Below are positions 9,007 through 18,002 of a stretch of 64,000 nucleotides of DNA, one piece after another; the first letter of the stretch is position 1, and each line of letters opens with the position of its first letter. The DNA comes from Microvirga rosea (GTDB taxonomy: Bacteria; Pseudomonadota; Alphaproteobacteria; Rhizobiales; Beijerinckiaceae), in NCBI RefSeq assembly GCF_020595095.1, contig NZ_JAJDOP010000008.1:62001-126000 (forward strand), given 5' to 3'. The notes beneath the pieces are model-generated. The model was not told the origin of the DNA, ran no database searches, and saw nothing but the letters and a program-made list of their open reading frames with translations. The translations under genes were made by a program, and so were the position numbers.

Positions 9007-10233
9007 TCAGACAGAGAGTCTTGGAATCGGTGTCTTTTTGGCTGGCCCGACGGAGTCCGTTGGCGGATACGCTTGCATCGCAGCCTCGTTTGGCTCCGTC
9101 CCCCAGCCCGGCCGGTCGGGGATGATCAGATACCCATCCCTGTAAACCGGAACATGGGTGAACAGCTCGGCATCCCATGCAACGCGGTCGATATCCGTTT
9201 CCATGATTCGCATATTGGGGACGACGGCACTGAAGTGCGCATTCATCATCGTGCACAGATGCCCATAAAAATTATGAGGCGCCACATTCATCTCATAAGC
9301 ATCAGCCGCCGCTGCGATCTTGAGCGACTGCCAAACACCGTTCCAAGGAGTGTCGATGATGGCCACGTCCACGGCCTGCTCGCGGAAGAAAGGGAGAAAC
9401 TGCTGCAATCCGATCAATGTCTCGCAGGACGAGATTGGATGCTTGGTTTGCGACCGGATGTATGCCAGCGCTTTTGGGTCGAGCGTATCAATTTCGACCC
9501 AGAAAAGATCCATATCGTCGATTTCCCGCAGCAACTTCAGATAGCCTTCGGTTTTGGCATTGAAGTTAAGATCCAGCAGGATATCCATGTCCGGTCCTGC
9601 GGCTTCGCGCATGATTTCGAGGTGCTTGCGTAGGTCCTTCAGGGTCTTGCGCTCGACATTTCGGGCGGGGTCATGGGGCCGGCCGAAGCCCGGCGACCAG
9701 CCGCTAATTCTGTCTTGAGCATCATAATGGAAGATGTTCGTCTTGAGCGCGGTGAAGCCTTTCTCTCCGACTTCACGCCCGATTTGCCGGACGCCGTCGA
9801 CGTCAGTGATGCCAGGAGTAAAATGCTCGATGCGAGTACGATAGGACACGCAGTGTGACCAGTATACCCGAACCTTGTCGCGAATCTTTCCGCCAAGAAG
9901 GACATGGCAAGGAACATCGAGCGTTTTCGCCTTCACGTCGAGGAGGGCGTTTTCAATCGCCCCAAGAGCCTGCCCGACAACGCCGCCCGATCCGGGTCGC
10001 GTGCAATCACGCAGATCTTCCCGGATATGTTCATGGTTCATAGCACTTTGGCCGATCAGCCGGTGGCCAATTTGCCGTATCACATCGGAAACGCCTGGAG
10101 ATCCAAAATTCTCATCGAATTCGCTCCAGCCGACAGTTCCGTCTTCGGTCGTGATCTTGAGAAAATTGTAGTTGCGCCACGAGTTGCTGCAGGAAAGCGT
10201 CTTGATCTCGCTTATGATTGCGTTCTTCGGCAT
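9007..10233 (-). CDS. Enolase-superfamily (mandelate racemase/MLE) dehydratase
   Basis: A 408-residue protein with the N-terminal capping domain (about 1-125) and the C-terminal barrel of the mandelate racemase/muconate lactonising group. The Lys-side catalytic segment reads ALKTN near 180. The three metal ligands are an Asp in LLDLNFN near 220, a Glu in LFWVEID near 247 and a Glu in SCETL near 272. A His on the opposite face appears in APHNFYGHL near 325, the usual general base/acid of acid-sugar dehydratases. It probably dehydrates a sugar acid, or epimerises it, within the operon. The exact acid sugar cannot be told. Confidence 0.85.
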   Translation of the reverse strand: MPKNAIISEIKTLSCSNSWRNYNFLKITTEDGTVGWSEFDENFGSPGVSDVIRQIGHRLIGQSAMNHEHIREDLRDCTRPGSGGVVGQALGAIENALLDVKAKTLDVPCHVLLGGKIRDKVRVYWSHCVSYRTRIEHFTPGITDVDGVRQIGREVGEKGFTALKTNIFHYDAQDRISGWSPGFGRPHDPARNVERKTLKDLRKHLEIMREAAGPDMDILLDLNFNAKTEGYLKLLREIDDMDLFWVEIDTLDPKALAYIRSQTKHPISSCETLIGLQQFLPFFREQAVDVAIIDTPWNGVWQSLKIAAAADAYEMNVAPHNFYGHLCTMMNAHFSAVVPNMRIMETDIDRVAWDAELFTHVPVYRDGYLIIPDRPGWGTEPNEAAMQAYPPTDSVGPAKKTPIPRLSV

Positions 10234-10413
10234 TGTCTTCCTCGATTGATCACGGCGCGATGAAACTCGTCCGTTCGTGCATTTTAGTTGACGTTAAGCC
10301 GCCCGTCGGGCGCCGCTGGGTCGGCTTCTCGGCTGTTTCCAGGTTGTGGGGATGACTGACCTGAGGAGTTGCAATCCTTCAAGGCGTCTGGGCCTGATCC
10401 CCTCACAGGGCGG

Positions 10414-10440
10414 TCCGCGGGCATGGGTGATGCCCGCGGA
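10414..10440. repeat. Perfect GC-rich hairpin after binding-protein gene
   Basis: An 11-bp perfect stem (TCCGCGGGCAT and its complement) with a 5-base loop, 13 bases beyond the stop of the binding-protein gene and inside the 219-base gap before the dehydratase gene. There is no T-run on the minus strand after it. It fits an mRNA-stabilising or attenuating element that raises binding-protein output over the rest of the operon, more than a full terminator. Confidence 0.7.
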
Positions 10441-10452
10441 TTTGAGATGCTG

Positions 10453-11802
10453 TCACTTGAGCGTGGACTTGATCTTGGTTGCGGCGGCCTGAAGGGCCTC
10501 CTTCGTGCTCACCTGACCTGCAATCGCGCGGGCGACTTCGTCGGCGAGTATCTGTTGTGCGGCATTGGACTTCGGGCTACGGATTCGCCACATTTCCCCT
10601 TCTGCGGCCAGCTCATAAGATTGCTGAAGCGTGCGGTAGACAGGCTCCAGCCATTTCTCTTCCGGCTTGCTTCCAAGCGTAGATTTCCGCGCGGGGAAGG
10701 ACCCTAGCAATGAGGCATTGACCTTCTCGCCTTCTTTGGACGACAGCCACTGGAGGAAGGTCCACGATGCTTGCAGGTTGTCGGTTTTGCTGCTGATGCC
10801 TGCGTTCCAGATGCCACGGTGCGTTCCTGCACGTGCGGATCCCACCGGCATCACCTGAATGCCAACTTCTTCCTCCTTCAGCGTCGTCGTATTTGCATCA
10901 ATGGCCGTTGCTTTGTAGACGCTTCCCCAGTTGAACATCACGGCGACTTTCGCCTGGCGGAAGGCCTGAAGTGCCTCGGAATATCCGTGCCCGATAACTC
11001 CGGGAGGACCGTATTTTGCCAGATCCTTGTGCATATCGAGAGCCTTTGCGCCGGCCTCGTTATTGAAGGCGGGAGCTCCCGTCTCGTCGAGCAGCTTGCC
11101 GCCGTTCGAGTTGAGTATCGCTTGCCAGATGGTTGGAGTAAGAGAGTCGCGCACGAAGTAGGTGTCGACGGCCCAGGCGTCCTCCTTGCCGTCTCCGTTG
11201 GTGTCCTGCACCAACGTCTTGGCTTGTTTGAAGAACTCGTCCCAAGTTAGGTTCGGCGTTGGCTCTGGGACGCCGGCTTTCTTATACAGCGTACGATTAT
11301 AGAACATGAGCAGCATGTTCGAGCGGACCGGGACCGCATACTGCTTTCCCTTCCACTCGCCGGCTGCCAGCGGCGCCGTGTTGAAGTCGCTCCAATCGTA
11401 GTCCGGGCTCGTGATTGCAGCGATGTCCTTGCTCTTGAGATCCGCAAGGGCTCCGATCGCAGCGAGTTGCGGCACCCAGGGGTCGTCAATCACGAGAATG
11501 TCGTACTCGGGGTCGGCATTGACTGCGTCAAGCATCATCTTCGGCAGCAGCTCCGCGTAGGGAACGCCGTCAATGACAACTTTCACATTCGGGAACCGTT
11601 TATTGAATTCTGGCACGAGCTGGGTTTGCCAGCTATTGGCGAACGCCTCGTTCGCCATGATTTTGATTTCAGCGGGTGCGTTTGGACTGCTTGCGCCCTG
11701 AGCATAGGCAGTTCCGACCGGTGCCACCATCAAAACGGCAGCGCACATGAGATTTGCCAGCACGGGTGGCCGGCTTTTCATCTTAACCATTGGCAGTTTC
11801 AC
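10453..11802 (-). CDS. Extracellular sugar-type ABC solute-binding protein
   Basis: A 449-residue periplasmic binding protein of the family 1 (MalE/UgpB-like) type. The signal peptide covers about residues 1-35 (basic MKLPMVKMKSRP start, hydrophobic core, cleavage around AYAQGA). The mature part begins with IKIMANEAFANSW and contains the family's typical YAVPVRSNMLLMFYNRTLY segment near 150. It is the first gene of the operon and delivers the substrate to the two permeases encoded downstream. The gap after it holds a strong hairpin. The context (acid-sugar dehydratase, GMC oxidoreductase, aldehyde dehydrogenase) suggests a sugar acid, polyol or glycoside, but no binding residue proves this. 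Confidence 0.92.
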   Translation of the reverse strand: MKLPMVKMKSRPPVLANLMCAAVLMVAPVGTAYAQGASSPNAPAEIKIMANEAFANSWQTQLVPEFNKRFPNVKVVIDGVPYAELLPKMMLDAVNADPEYDILVIDDPWVPQLAAIGALADLKSKDIAAITSPDYDWSDFNTAPLAAGEWKGKQYAVPVRSNMLLMFYNRTLYKKAGVPEPTPNLTWDEFFKQAKTLVQDTNGDGKEDAWAVDTYFVRDSLTPTIWQAILNSNGGKLLDETGAPAFNNEAGAKALDMHKDLAKYGPPGVIGHGYSEALQAFRQAKVAVMFNWGSVYKATAIDANTTTLKEEEVGIQVMPVGSARAGTHRGIWNAGISSKTDNLQASWTFLQWLSSKEGEKVNASLLGSFPARKSTLGSKPEEKWLEPVYRTLQQSYELAAEGEMWRIRSPKSNAAQQILADEVARAIAGQVSTKEALQAAATKIKSTLK

Positions 11803-11849
11803 AGGATCCTCCCAGTCACGCGTTTAGATTTAGATCAACGCTGATTTAT

Positions 11850-11890
11850 ATATTCTATAGAATATCGAATAGACTCACCCAGACTGTCAA
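11850..11890 (-). promoter_or_regulatory. Operon promoter with overlapping 16-bp palindrome
   Basis: On the minus strand a -35 box TTGACA (11890-11885) is followed 17-18 bases later by a -10-like GATATT/CGATAT (around 11867-11861). The perfect palindrome ATATTCTATAGAATAT (11850-11865) overlaps the -10 region and lies about 50 bases before the first start codon at 11802. A repressor bound here would block the polymerase. The GntR/FCD protein encoded in the operon is the obvious candidate; this is inferred from position, not from a known consensus. Confidence 0.65.
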
Positions 11891-12434
11891 GTTGCTGTTA
11901 AGTGCCAATTTGGCTCTGAGATATCATTGCGGTGCCGTCTGTTGTTCACCACCGGGGGCCCGCAGGAGGGGGCGATGTCTCAGCCATCGCCCTGATCTCT
12001 CTATGAGGGAAATGACCTATCCGGGCGGGCTTAGGATCCGCCACGTCAGTAAGCTATGCCGCGATCCGATTGTTGTGTTTCTGAGCAGCCTCGTCGCCAG
12101 CGAGCGGATACTCCCGTGCAGAGGACCACGCTTGCCTGTATAATCTGGTCCATGCCCACGACCGGACATGACTCCAGGGCGCAGGAGGGGCCGGTGCTCC
12201 TTGGCTTCGTTCTTCGAATGCCAGCCTATTTCGGGGTATCTCCCAATCTCCATACCGCCCCCAGCCGCTGGCTGATAAGGCCATCGGAGCACATCGCCCG
12301 TTCCGATATGGTGATGGAATGACCGTCGCACGGGCTGTTCAGGGATCTCCAACCGACCCGATGCCTTTGATCGCGCGAATTCCGCCAGATAGGCCCAGTT
12401 CTCCGCGAACCGGGCAGGCTGAGGTCCGTGGGTC
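11891..12434. other. Intergenic region between divergent units
   Basis: No supported gene. It contains the upstream side of the importer operon promoter, a perfect 8-bp hairpin (GGGCGATG and complement, 11970-11992) without a T-run, and the leader of the cyclase gene. A 139-codon minus-strand frame at 12017-12436 has no ribosome binding site, no domain and odd composition, so it was not accepted. Confidence 0.5.
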
Positions 12435-14180
12435 ATGATCAGGCAGCGCCTGCGCTTCCGTGGGCTCTTCCGGAAGTACTTCCTGGCACTCTTTCTGGCT
12501 GTGGTTGTTCCGCTCGCCGCCCATGGAATCAGCGAGGCGTGGTTTGGCTACCGGGACCAGCGCGCGCGGCTCGATCAGCTCCTCGGCGTCGAGGCGCGGT
12601 CTGCCGCGGCGAAGATCCAGGCTTTCCTGGACGAGATCACGAACCAGCTCGGTTGGCTGGTCCAGCTCCCGTGGACCGACGAGCCCGACGAGCGCCGACG
12701 GACAGACGCTCTGCGGCTCCTCCGGCAGGTGCCGGCGATCGTCAGCCTGACCTTCGTGGACGGCGCCGGACGCGAGCGTCTTTACGTCTCGCGGATCGGC
12801 CTCAATCGGAGCGAGAGCCGCACGGACCGATCGGGCGAGCCCGCCGTGCAGGGCGCCCGCGCGTCCCGGATCTGGTATGGCGAACTCAGCTACTTCCGCG
12901 GCTCCGAGCCCTACCTGACGGTAGCGATCTCGGGCAACCGTCCGTCCGTCGGCATCGCGGTCGCGGAGGTCAACCTCAAGCTGATCTGGGATGTCATCTC
13001 GGCCATCAAGGTCGGCGATACAGGACTTGCCTTCGTGCTCGATGGGCCCGGTCGGCTCGTCGCCCATCCGGACATCAGTTTGGTCCTTCGTGGAGCCGAC
13101 GACGAGACGCTTATCCCGTTTCGAACGATCCGTGAGGAGATCATCCGCAGCGGCGCCAGGTTCGCGACGGGTCGAGACGCACAAGGCAAGTTCGTGGCCG
13201 CTGCCGCTGCGCCGGTCGCCGGACCCGGCTGGACGGTCGTCGTCGAGCAGCCGCTCTCCGAGGCATTCGGGCCGATCTACGCGGCCCTGTGGCGGACCGC
13301 AGGTCTCCTCCTCACCGGTGCGGCCTTCGCGGGCCTGCTTGCCTTCGCGTTGGCCCGGCGGATGATCGACCCGATCCGCCGGCTCGAAGTGGGAACGCAG
13401 CGCATCGGCGCGGGTCACTTTGACCATCGCATCGACATCCGGACAGGGGACGAGCTCCAGCGGCTCGCCGAGAGCTTCAACGCCATGACAGCCGACCTCG
13501 CTGTCTCACAAGAGCGCCAGGAGCGCATCGCCAAGCTCAAGCGATTCCTCGCCCCGCAGGTGGCCGAACTCGTCGACCGTAAAGGGGACGATGGCGTGCT
13601 GGAAGGCCGGCATACCGAGGTCGTGGTCGTGTTCGGGGACCTGCGCGGGTTCACGGCTTTCTCCGCGCGCGCCGAACCGGAGGAGGTGATGAATGTCCTG
13701 TCGCAGTACTACGAGGCGCTCGGACGGATCATCACCAAGTACGCCGCGACGCTGACGAGCTTCTCGGGCGACGGCTTAATGGTGCTTGTCAACGCGCCCG
13801 TTCCGGTCGAGGAGCCCGCATTGCTTGCCGTGGACCTCGCGGCAGAGATGCAGCGCGCCGTGCAGGAGCTCATCGTCGGCTGGCAGGCGCAAGGCTATCG
13901 GGTCGGGTTCGGCGTGGGGCTCGCTCTGGGACCGGCTACCGTTGGCCGGATCGGATACGAAAGCCGGTTCGACTACACGGCCATCGGCAGCGTGGTGAAT
14001 CTCGCGGCGCGGCTGTGTGCCTCCGCCGCGGACCGAGAGATCCTGGCGGACGCGGCAGTCGCCGAGGCCGTCATGGGCAAGCGGGTCGTAAATCCACTCG
14101 GGCCGCGCCTTCTTAAGGGCTATGATGAAGAATTGCCGGTCTTCGGCATCCCGTTCGATACGAGCCCGCGCGCTGCCTAG
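12435..14180 (+). CDS. Membrane class III adenylate/guanylate cyclase with sensor and HAMP
   Basis: A 581-residue receptor cyclase. An N-terminal membrane helix (about 12-32) is followed by a periplasmic sensing region of about 260 residues that looks like a Cache/PAS-like domain (GDTGLAFVLDGPGRLVAHPD near 195 is typical). A second helix lies at about 290-312, then a HAMP linker (DPIRRLEVGTQRIGAGHFD). The catalytic domain covers about 385-560. Its metal aspartates are in VFGDLRGFTAFS and FSGDGLMVL, and the FDYTAIGSVVNLAARL segment holds the transition-state residues. It should make cAMP (less likely cGMP) in response to an extracellular cue. Codons are GC-richer than in the preceding region. 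Confidence 0.92.
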   Translation: MIRQRLRFRGLFRKYFLALFLAVVVPLAAHGISEAWFGYRDQRARLDQLLGVEARSAAAKIQAFLDEITNQLGWLVQLPWTDEPDERRRTDALRLLRQVPAIVSLTFVDGAGRERLYVSRIGLNRSESRTDRSGEPAVQGARASRIWYGELSYFRGSEPYLTVAISGNRPSVGIAVAEVNLKLIWDVISAIKVGDTGLAFVLDGPGRLVAHPDISLVLRGADDETLIPFRTIREEIIRSGARFATGRDAQGKFVAAAAAPVAGPGWTVVVEQPLSEAFGPIYAALWRTAGLLLTGAAFAGLLAFALARRMIDPIRRLEVGTQRIGAGHFDHRIDIRTGDELQRLAESFNAMTADLAVSQERQERIAKLKRFLAPQVAELVDRKGDDGVLEGRHTEVVVVFGDLRGFTAFSARAEPEEVMNVLSQYYEALGRIITKYAATLTSFSGDGLMVLVNAPVPVEEPALLAVDLAAEMQRAVQELIVGWQAQGYRVGFGVGLALGPATVGRIGYESRFDYTAIGSVVNLAARLCASAADREILADAAVAEAVMGKRVVNPLGPRLLKGYDEELPVFGIPFDTSPRAA

Positions 14181-14367
14181 TTGCGTTCTTCTGCGGATAA
14201 CGGCTCTTCCGAGGCTGGCAAGGCAGGTTTCATGATGCGCACTTCGCGGTTATGATACCCGCAGTCGTCCGGATTATGCGAAGTGTTCCAAGGGACGAAA
14301 ACATGGCATCAGGGTCCATATCCGCCCTTACGTTGGAAGCGCTCTTCCGAGCCGGGAGGCTGGACGC

Positions 14368-15348
14368 ATGAGGCGGCGGGATGTCCTCGGAGTGCTTGGT
14401 GGCGCGGCAGTATGGACCCGCCGGGCTCACGCGCAGTCGCCGGCGCTGCCGGTTGTCGGGTATCTCAGTCCCGAGTCGCCTGGGCCCTTTGCCAGTCGCC
14501 TTAAAGCGTTTCAGGAAGGACTTGCCGAGAGCGGCTATGTCGAGGGCCGCAATGTCACGATCGAGTATCGATGGGCAGAAGGCGAGTATGGTCGTCTGCC
14601 TGCGCTCGCTGCGGACCTCGTCGGCCGCAATGTGGCAGTCATCGCTGCGACGGGAGGCGCTCCCGTGGCGCTTGCAGCAAAAGCGGCGACCAAGGCGATC
14701 ACGATCGTGTTCGAGATGGGCGGCGATCCGGTCGCCCTTGGAGTGGTCGACAGTCTGTCCCATCCGGTCGGCAATCTCACGGGTGTCTCGAGCTTGAGCG
14801 TGGAGGTGTCGCGCAAGCGGCTGGAATTCATGCGCGAATTGCTCCCGAATGCCTCCGTGTTCGCTGTTGCGGTCAATCCGACGAGCCCAACCGCCAACTC
14901 GCAACTGAGCAGTCTCCACATGGCTGCGGAGACCCTCGGAGTAAAGCTACACGTTCTGCAGGCCAGCACCGAGCAAGAGTTCCCGGCAGTGTTTGCGGCC
15001 CTTGCTCCTTTGGGCGCGGGCGGGCTGGTGTTCACCTCAGATCCCTATTTTGCGTTCCGCAGCCAACCGCTGGCCGAGTTGGCCGTTCGTCACTCCATGC
15101 CGGCGATCACTCAGTCGCGTGACTTCCCCAATGCGGGCGGACTGATGAGCTACGGCGGGGACTTTACGCAATCGCATCGCCGGGCGGGTCTTTACGTCGG
15201 ACGGATTCTCCGAGGCGAGAAACCTTCAGATCTGCCGGTCCAGATGGTCACGAAGGTCGAGCTGTTTGTTAACCTGAAGACCGCAGGCCTTCTGGGCGTC
15301 ACATTTCCACCCTCGCTGATCAGCAGCGCCGACATGGTGATCGAGTAA
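14368..15348 (+). CDS. ABC transporter substrate-binding protein (ABC_sub_bind family)
   Basis: A 326-residue exported binding protein. It has an arginine-rich Tat-like N-terminus (MRRRDVLGVLGG) with a cleavage site around AHAQSP (residues 21-26). The fold is the two-lobe type of the ABC_sub_bind group: VVGYLSPESPGPFASRLKAFQEGLAESGY at the start (quoted only to show the LxxFxxGL pattern) and a VELFVNLKTA segment near the end. GGGAGG lies nine bases before the start. No permease or ATPase gene follows. It stands alone 187 bases after the cyclase, same strand, so it may be a ligand-capturing partner of a sensor or of an importer elsewhere. The ligand is unknown. Confidence 0.85.
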   Translation: MRRRDVLGVLGGAAVWTRRAHAQSPALPVVGYLSPESPGPFASRLKAFQEGLAESGYVEGRNVTIEYRWAEGEYGRLPALAADLVGRNVAVIAATGGAPVALAAKAATKAITIVFEMGGDPVALGVVDSLSHPVGNLTGVSSLSVEVSRKRLEFMRELLPNASVFAVAVNPTSPTANSQLSSLHMAAETLGVKLHVLQASTEQEFPAVFAALAPLGAGGLVFTSDPYFAFRSQPLAELAVRHSMPAITQSRDFPNAGGLMSYGGDFTQSHRRAGLYVGRILRGEKPSDLPVQMVTKVELFVNLKTAGLLGVTFPPSLISSADMVIE

Positions 15349-15560
15349 GACGCTAGGCCGGATCTGGACGGATGGCGATGCATCGCTCAAAAACCAGACT
15401 CTCGAACTAAAATCCAGATTCTGATTCCGATGGATCAGGCGGCAGGTCGGGAATATCCACGAGTGGTCACCGCCTCGGAGTGCCCATGGCCATGGCATAC
15501 CTGATCCTTCCACAAATGGACTTTTCGGAAACCCGATTGGCGTTCAATGGCAAAGAGCCG

Positions 15561-16007
15561 TCAGTGAAGTGACTTCTCCATGAAGACACGCGAGTACCCG
15601 TTCTGCTCGCCCCGGTGGGTCTCGATATAACCGAGGCTCGAATAAAGGCTGAGGTTTTCGACCATCAGAACATTCGTGTACAGCCGGACGCGTCTCAATC
15701 CATGTCGGCGAGCCTCGTCCTCGGCGAATGCCAGAAGCCGGCGTCCATAACCCTTTCCTTGTACCTCTGGTTTCACGGCGATGTTGTCGAGGAGCATGGC
15801 TTCTTGCTCTGGGATGAGGACGAGGACACCCACCACCCCGCCATCGTCGATAACATAGACACGCCCTTGGTCGATGAGGGTTGCATAATCATCCTGCATC
15901 GGACCTGGCTCCTTGCCGATGCGGACGACATAACTGCCGTAGGCTGCACGCACGGCAGCCTCCACCGCTCGGAGGTCGGCGGGAGTGGCGGATCGGATCA
16001 CGGACAT
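15561..16007 (-). CDS. GNAT-family N-acetyltransferase
   Basis: A 148-residue single-domain acetyltransferase. The acetyl-CoA pyrophosphate loop is VQGKGYGRRLL (about 84-94), preceded by the beta-4 strand LLDNIAVKPE. The C-terminal strand LYTNVLMVENLSLYSSLGY is the usual GNAT end with a Tyr that may act as general acid. The acceptor substrate is not predictable. It is downstream of and in the same direction as the CHASE2 cyclase (33-base gap), so co-transcription is possible. Confidence 0.88.
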   Translation of the reverse strand: MSVIRSATPADLRAVEAAVRAAYGSYVVRIGKEPGPMQDDYATLIDQGRVYVIDDGGVVGVLVLIPEQEAMLLDNIAVKPEVQGKGYGRRLLAFAEDEARRHGLRRVRLYTNVLMVENLSLYSSLGYIETHRGEQNGYSRVFMEKSLH

Positions 16008-16040
16008 GGCAAATTTCTCTTGGAATTCTTGATCAATGGC

Positions 16041-18002
16041 TTAGACGGTTCTTCGCTGATCATTATCAGGGGCTTGGTCATCGGATAAAGGCGATGCTTG
16101 CGCCGGTGACTTTCGCCATAGCCAGATCGGGATGGAGCCGGAGCGACCGCGGATCGCCGTCGGGAATGGTCCTTCGAGGATTCCTTCGCCACGCAGTGTG
16201 GCGACCGATCCCGCATTTCGCAGAAGTTCGTCGCTCAATGCCACTTCGGCATGATGAAAGGCCGCAATTTCCATTAACCGGCTCGCCACATTCACCGCAT
16301 CTCCAACAACCGTGATGTGCTGGTGACTGTCTCCCCCGAGACGAGAAGCGATGATATCGCCGCAATGCGCGCCGACCTTAAAGCCGAGACGCGATGAGAC
16401 AGACCCCGGCAGGGAGGCCAGCCAAGGCTCCATGCGAGCGCATAATCCGATGCATGCGGCAACCGCATTCGCGGCGTCATCAGGAGCCGGCTCGGGCAGA
16501 CCAAAAAGAGCCATGGCGCCGTCGCCCATGAAACTCGCCACTAGGCCATGGTGACGGACCGTTTCCGCATCAACCAAGGTGTGAAAGCCCCGCAGCATCT
16601 CCTGCATGTCATCCAGATTCAAAGTCTCGCTCAACCCCGTAAAGCCCGAGAGATCAATGAACACCATGGCCGTTCTCTGATGAACGGGATCTGCCAGAAA
16701 GTCAGGATCGCGTGCCAAACGCTCGGCGAGGCTTGGCGGTTGAAACCGTTTGAGCGTATCTCCTTCCCGGGCGAGGTCGTCCGCCCTCCGGCGGTCGGAC
16801 CAAAGGCGCATCGCTCCAAAAAGAATGGCCGGAGGCGCTGCCGCCGCAAGAGGCAATGTGGCGCTGAGCCATATGCCTTGTGTGAAGGCCACAACCGTAA
16901 TGGCGATCCAGAGCAACGCCACTGTCCCAATGATCGCAAATCCCCATGTGCTGCGATGCCAGGCCAGAAGCAGGACAAGGAGAATCGGAAGGATAGTGGC
17001 CGTCATTGCATCGATGATCCGAACACGACGGTCACGGATGAGGGCGTCTCCCTGTGCCAGGTTCGAAATGGCCGTAGCCAGAACCTCGGCTCCAGGCAAA
17101 ACCTGGTCGAAGGGTGTCGGGAAAACATCTCCGCCTCCAGTGACCGTGGAGCCGATCACAACAATTCGATCGCGAACGACATCGTCCTTTACCCTATTGT
17201 TCAGGACATCGCTGGCGCTGACGGTCTGGATCGTGCCAGCCGGCCCGTAGAAGCGGAGAGGAAGCATGTAGCCGATGTCCGTTCGGATCCGCGTGTCTCC
17301 GATCTCGATCATGTTGTCCCCGAGAACCGGATTACGCTCTTTCACAACGGAGATCGTCCGCAATGGAAAGGACGGAACGAGCTGATCATTGAGGTTGAGC
17401 AGGAGCGGGATGTGGCGAGGGACCCCCGATCGATCCGTGGCGATATTGACGCTCCCGACAGCAGCTGCATCGGCGAACAGCCGTAACGGGAGGAATAGGT
17501 TTTGAGCGCGAGGCAGGTTCAGGAGGTCATTTCCCGCCTCGGTGAAGGTGGGTTGGGCTTTGGTGTCGAACAACGCTGCGGCGGCGAGAATGCTTGGGAT
17601 TTTGCGCAAGGCCGCGGCAAGCTTTTCGTCGCTTTCCTTCAAGCTCCGATCAACGAGCAGGAGATCCAAAGCGATCGCTTTCGGATTCTTGCGTGTCAGT
17701 TCGGTCAGGATGTCGGCGATCACTGTTCTGGGGAGAGGATAGGCTCCCACTTCCTGAGCCGTGCGGTCATCAATGGCGACAATGACAACGGAAGTCGGTG
17801 GCGGACGTGGCCCCTGAAGCAGAAAGCGCAAATCCGTAAGCGGCGCCTCGATCCGGTCGAGAACCGCAATTCCTCCGCTCCAATGAGCAGAAGCGAGTGC
17901 TCCACCCCACAGGCCGGCTGCGATCATGGCGGCCAGCGCAACCGGACGTTCCCAGTTCGTCGACACGTTATCGCCCGAGCCGGGCGAGAAGGGCCGCAGC
18001 AC
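16041..18002 (-). CDS. CHASE2-domain adenylate/guanylate cyclase
   Basis: Up to 653 residues. After a membrane helix (about 22-42) comes a periplasmic CHASE2 domain (about 45-330: LTDLRFLLQG, then VIVAIDDRTAQEVG and NPKAIALDLLL). Three closely spaced helices follow (about 335-410) and then a class III cyclase domain (about 440-600), with metal Asp residues in VFIDLSGFTGL and SFMGDGAMALFG and the ITVVGDAVNVASRL segment. The start is uncertain: GTG at 18002 overlaps the FecR gene by 35 bases, GTG at 17966 lies two bases after the FecR stop, and ATG at 17927 is also possible. The arrangement indicates co-expression with the secreted FecR protein, a candidate input for the CHASE2 sensor. Confidence 0.92.
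   Translation of the reverse strand: MLRPFSPGSGDNVSTNWERPVALAAMIAAGLWGGALASAHWSGGIAVLDRIEAPLTDLRFLLQGPRPPPTSVVIVAIDDRTAQEVGAYPLPRTVIADILTELTRKNPKAIALDLLLVDRSLKESDEKLAAALRKIPSILAAAALFDTKAQPTFTEAGNDLLNLPRAQNLFLPLRLFADAAAVGSVNIATDRSGVPRHIPLLLNLNDQLVPSFPLRTISVVKERNPVLGDNMIEIGDTRIRTDIGYMLPLRFYGPAGTIQTVSASDVLNNRVKDDVVRDRIVVIGSTVTGGGDVFPTPFDQVLPGAEVLATAISNLAQGDALIRDRRVRIIDAMTATILPILLVLLLAWHRSTWGFAIIGTVALLWIAITVVAFTQGIWLSATLPLAAAAPPAILFGAMRLWSDRRRADDLAREGDTLKRFQPPSLAERLARDPDFLADPVHQRTAMVFIDLSGFTGLSETLNLDDMQEMLRGFHTLVDAETVRHHGLVASFMGDGAMALFGLPEPAPDDAANAVAACIGLCARMEPWLASLPGSVSSRLGFKVGAHCGDIIASRLGGDSHQHITVVGDAVNVASRLMEIAAFHHAEVALSDELLRNAGSVATLRGEGILEGPFPTAIRGRSGSIPIWLWRKSPAQASPLSDDQAPDNDQRRTV

Noticed and set aside
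11970..11992. 8-bp hairpin in the gap before the first cyclase gene, considered as a terminator
   Set aside because: No T-run on either strand and no gene ending nearby; recorded only as part of the intergenic description.
12017..12436. 139-codon minus-strand frame before the cyclase gene
   Set aside because: No ribosome binding site, no recognisable domain, unusual composition; it covers the cyclase leader.
12339..13427. 362-codon minus-strand frame inside the first cyclase gene
   Set aside because: Opposite strand of a well-supported cyclase; its Arg/Asp/Gly-rich composition is typical of an antisense shadow in high-GC DNA.
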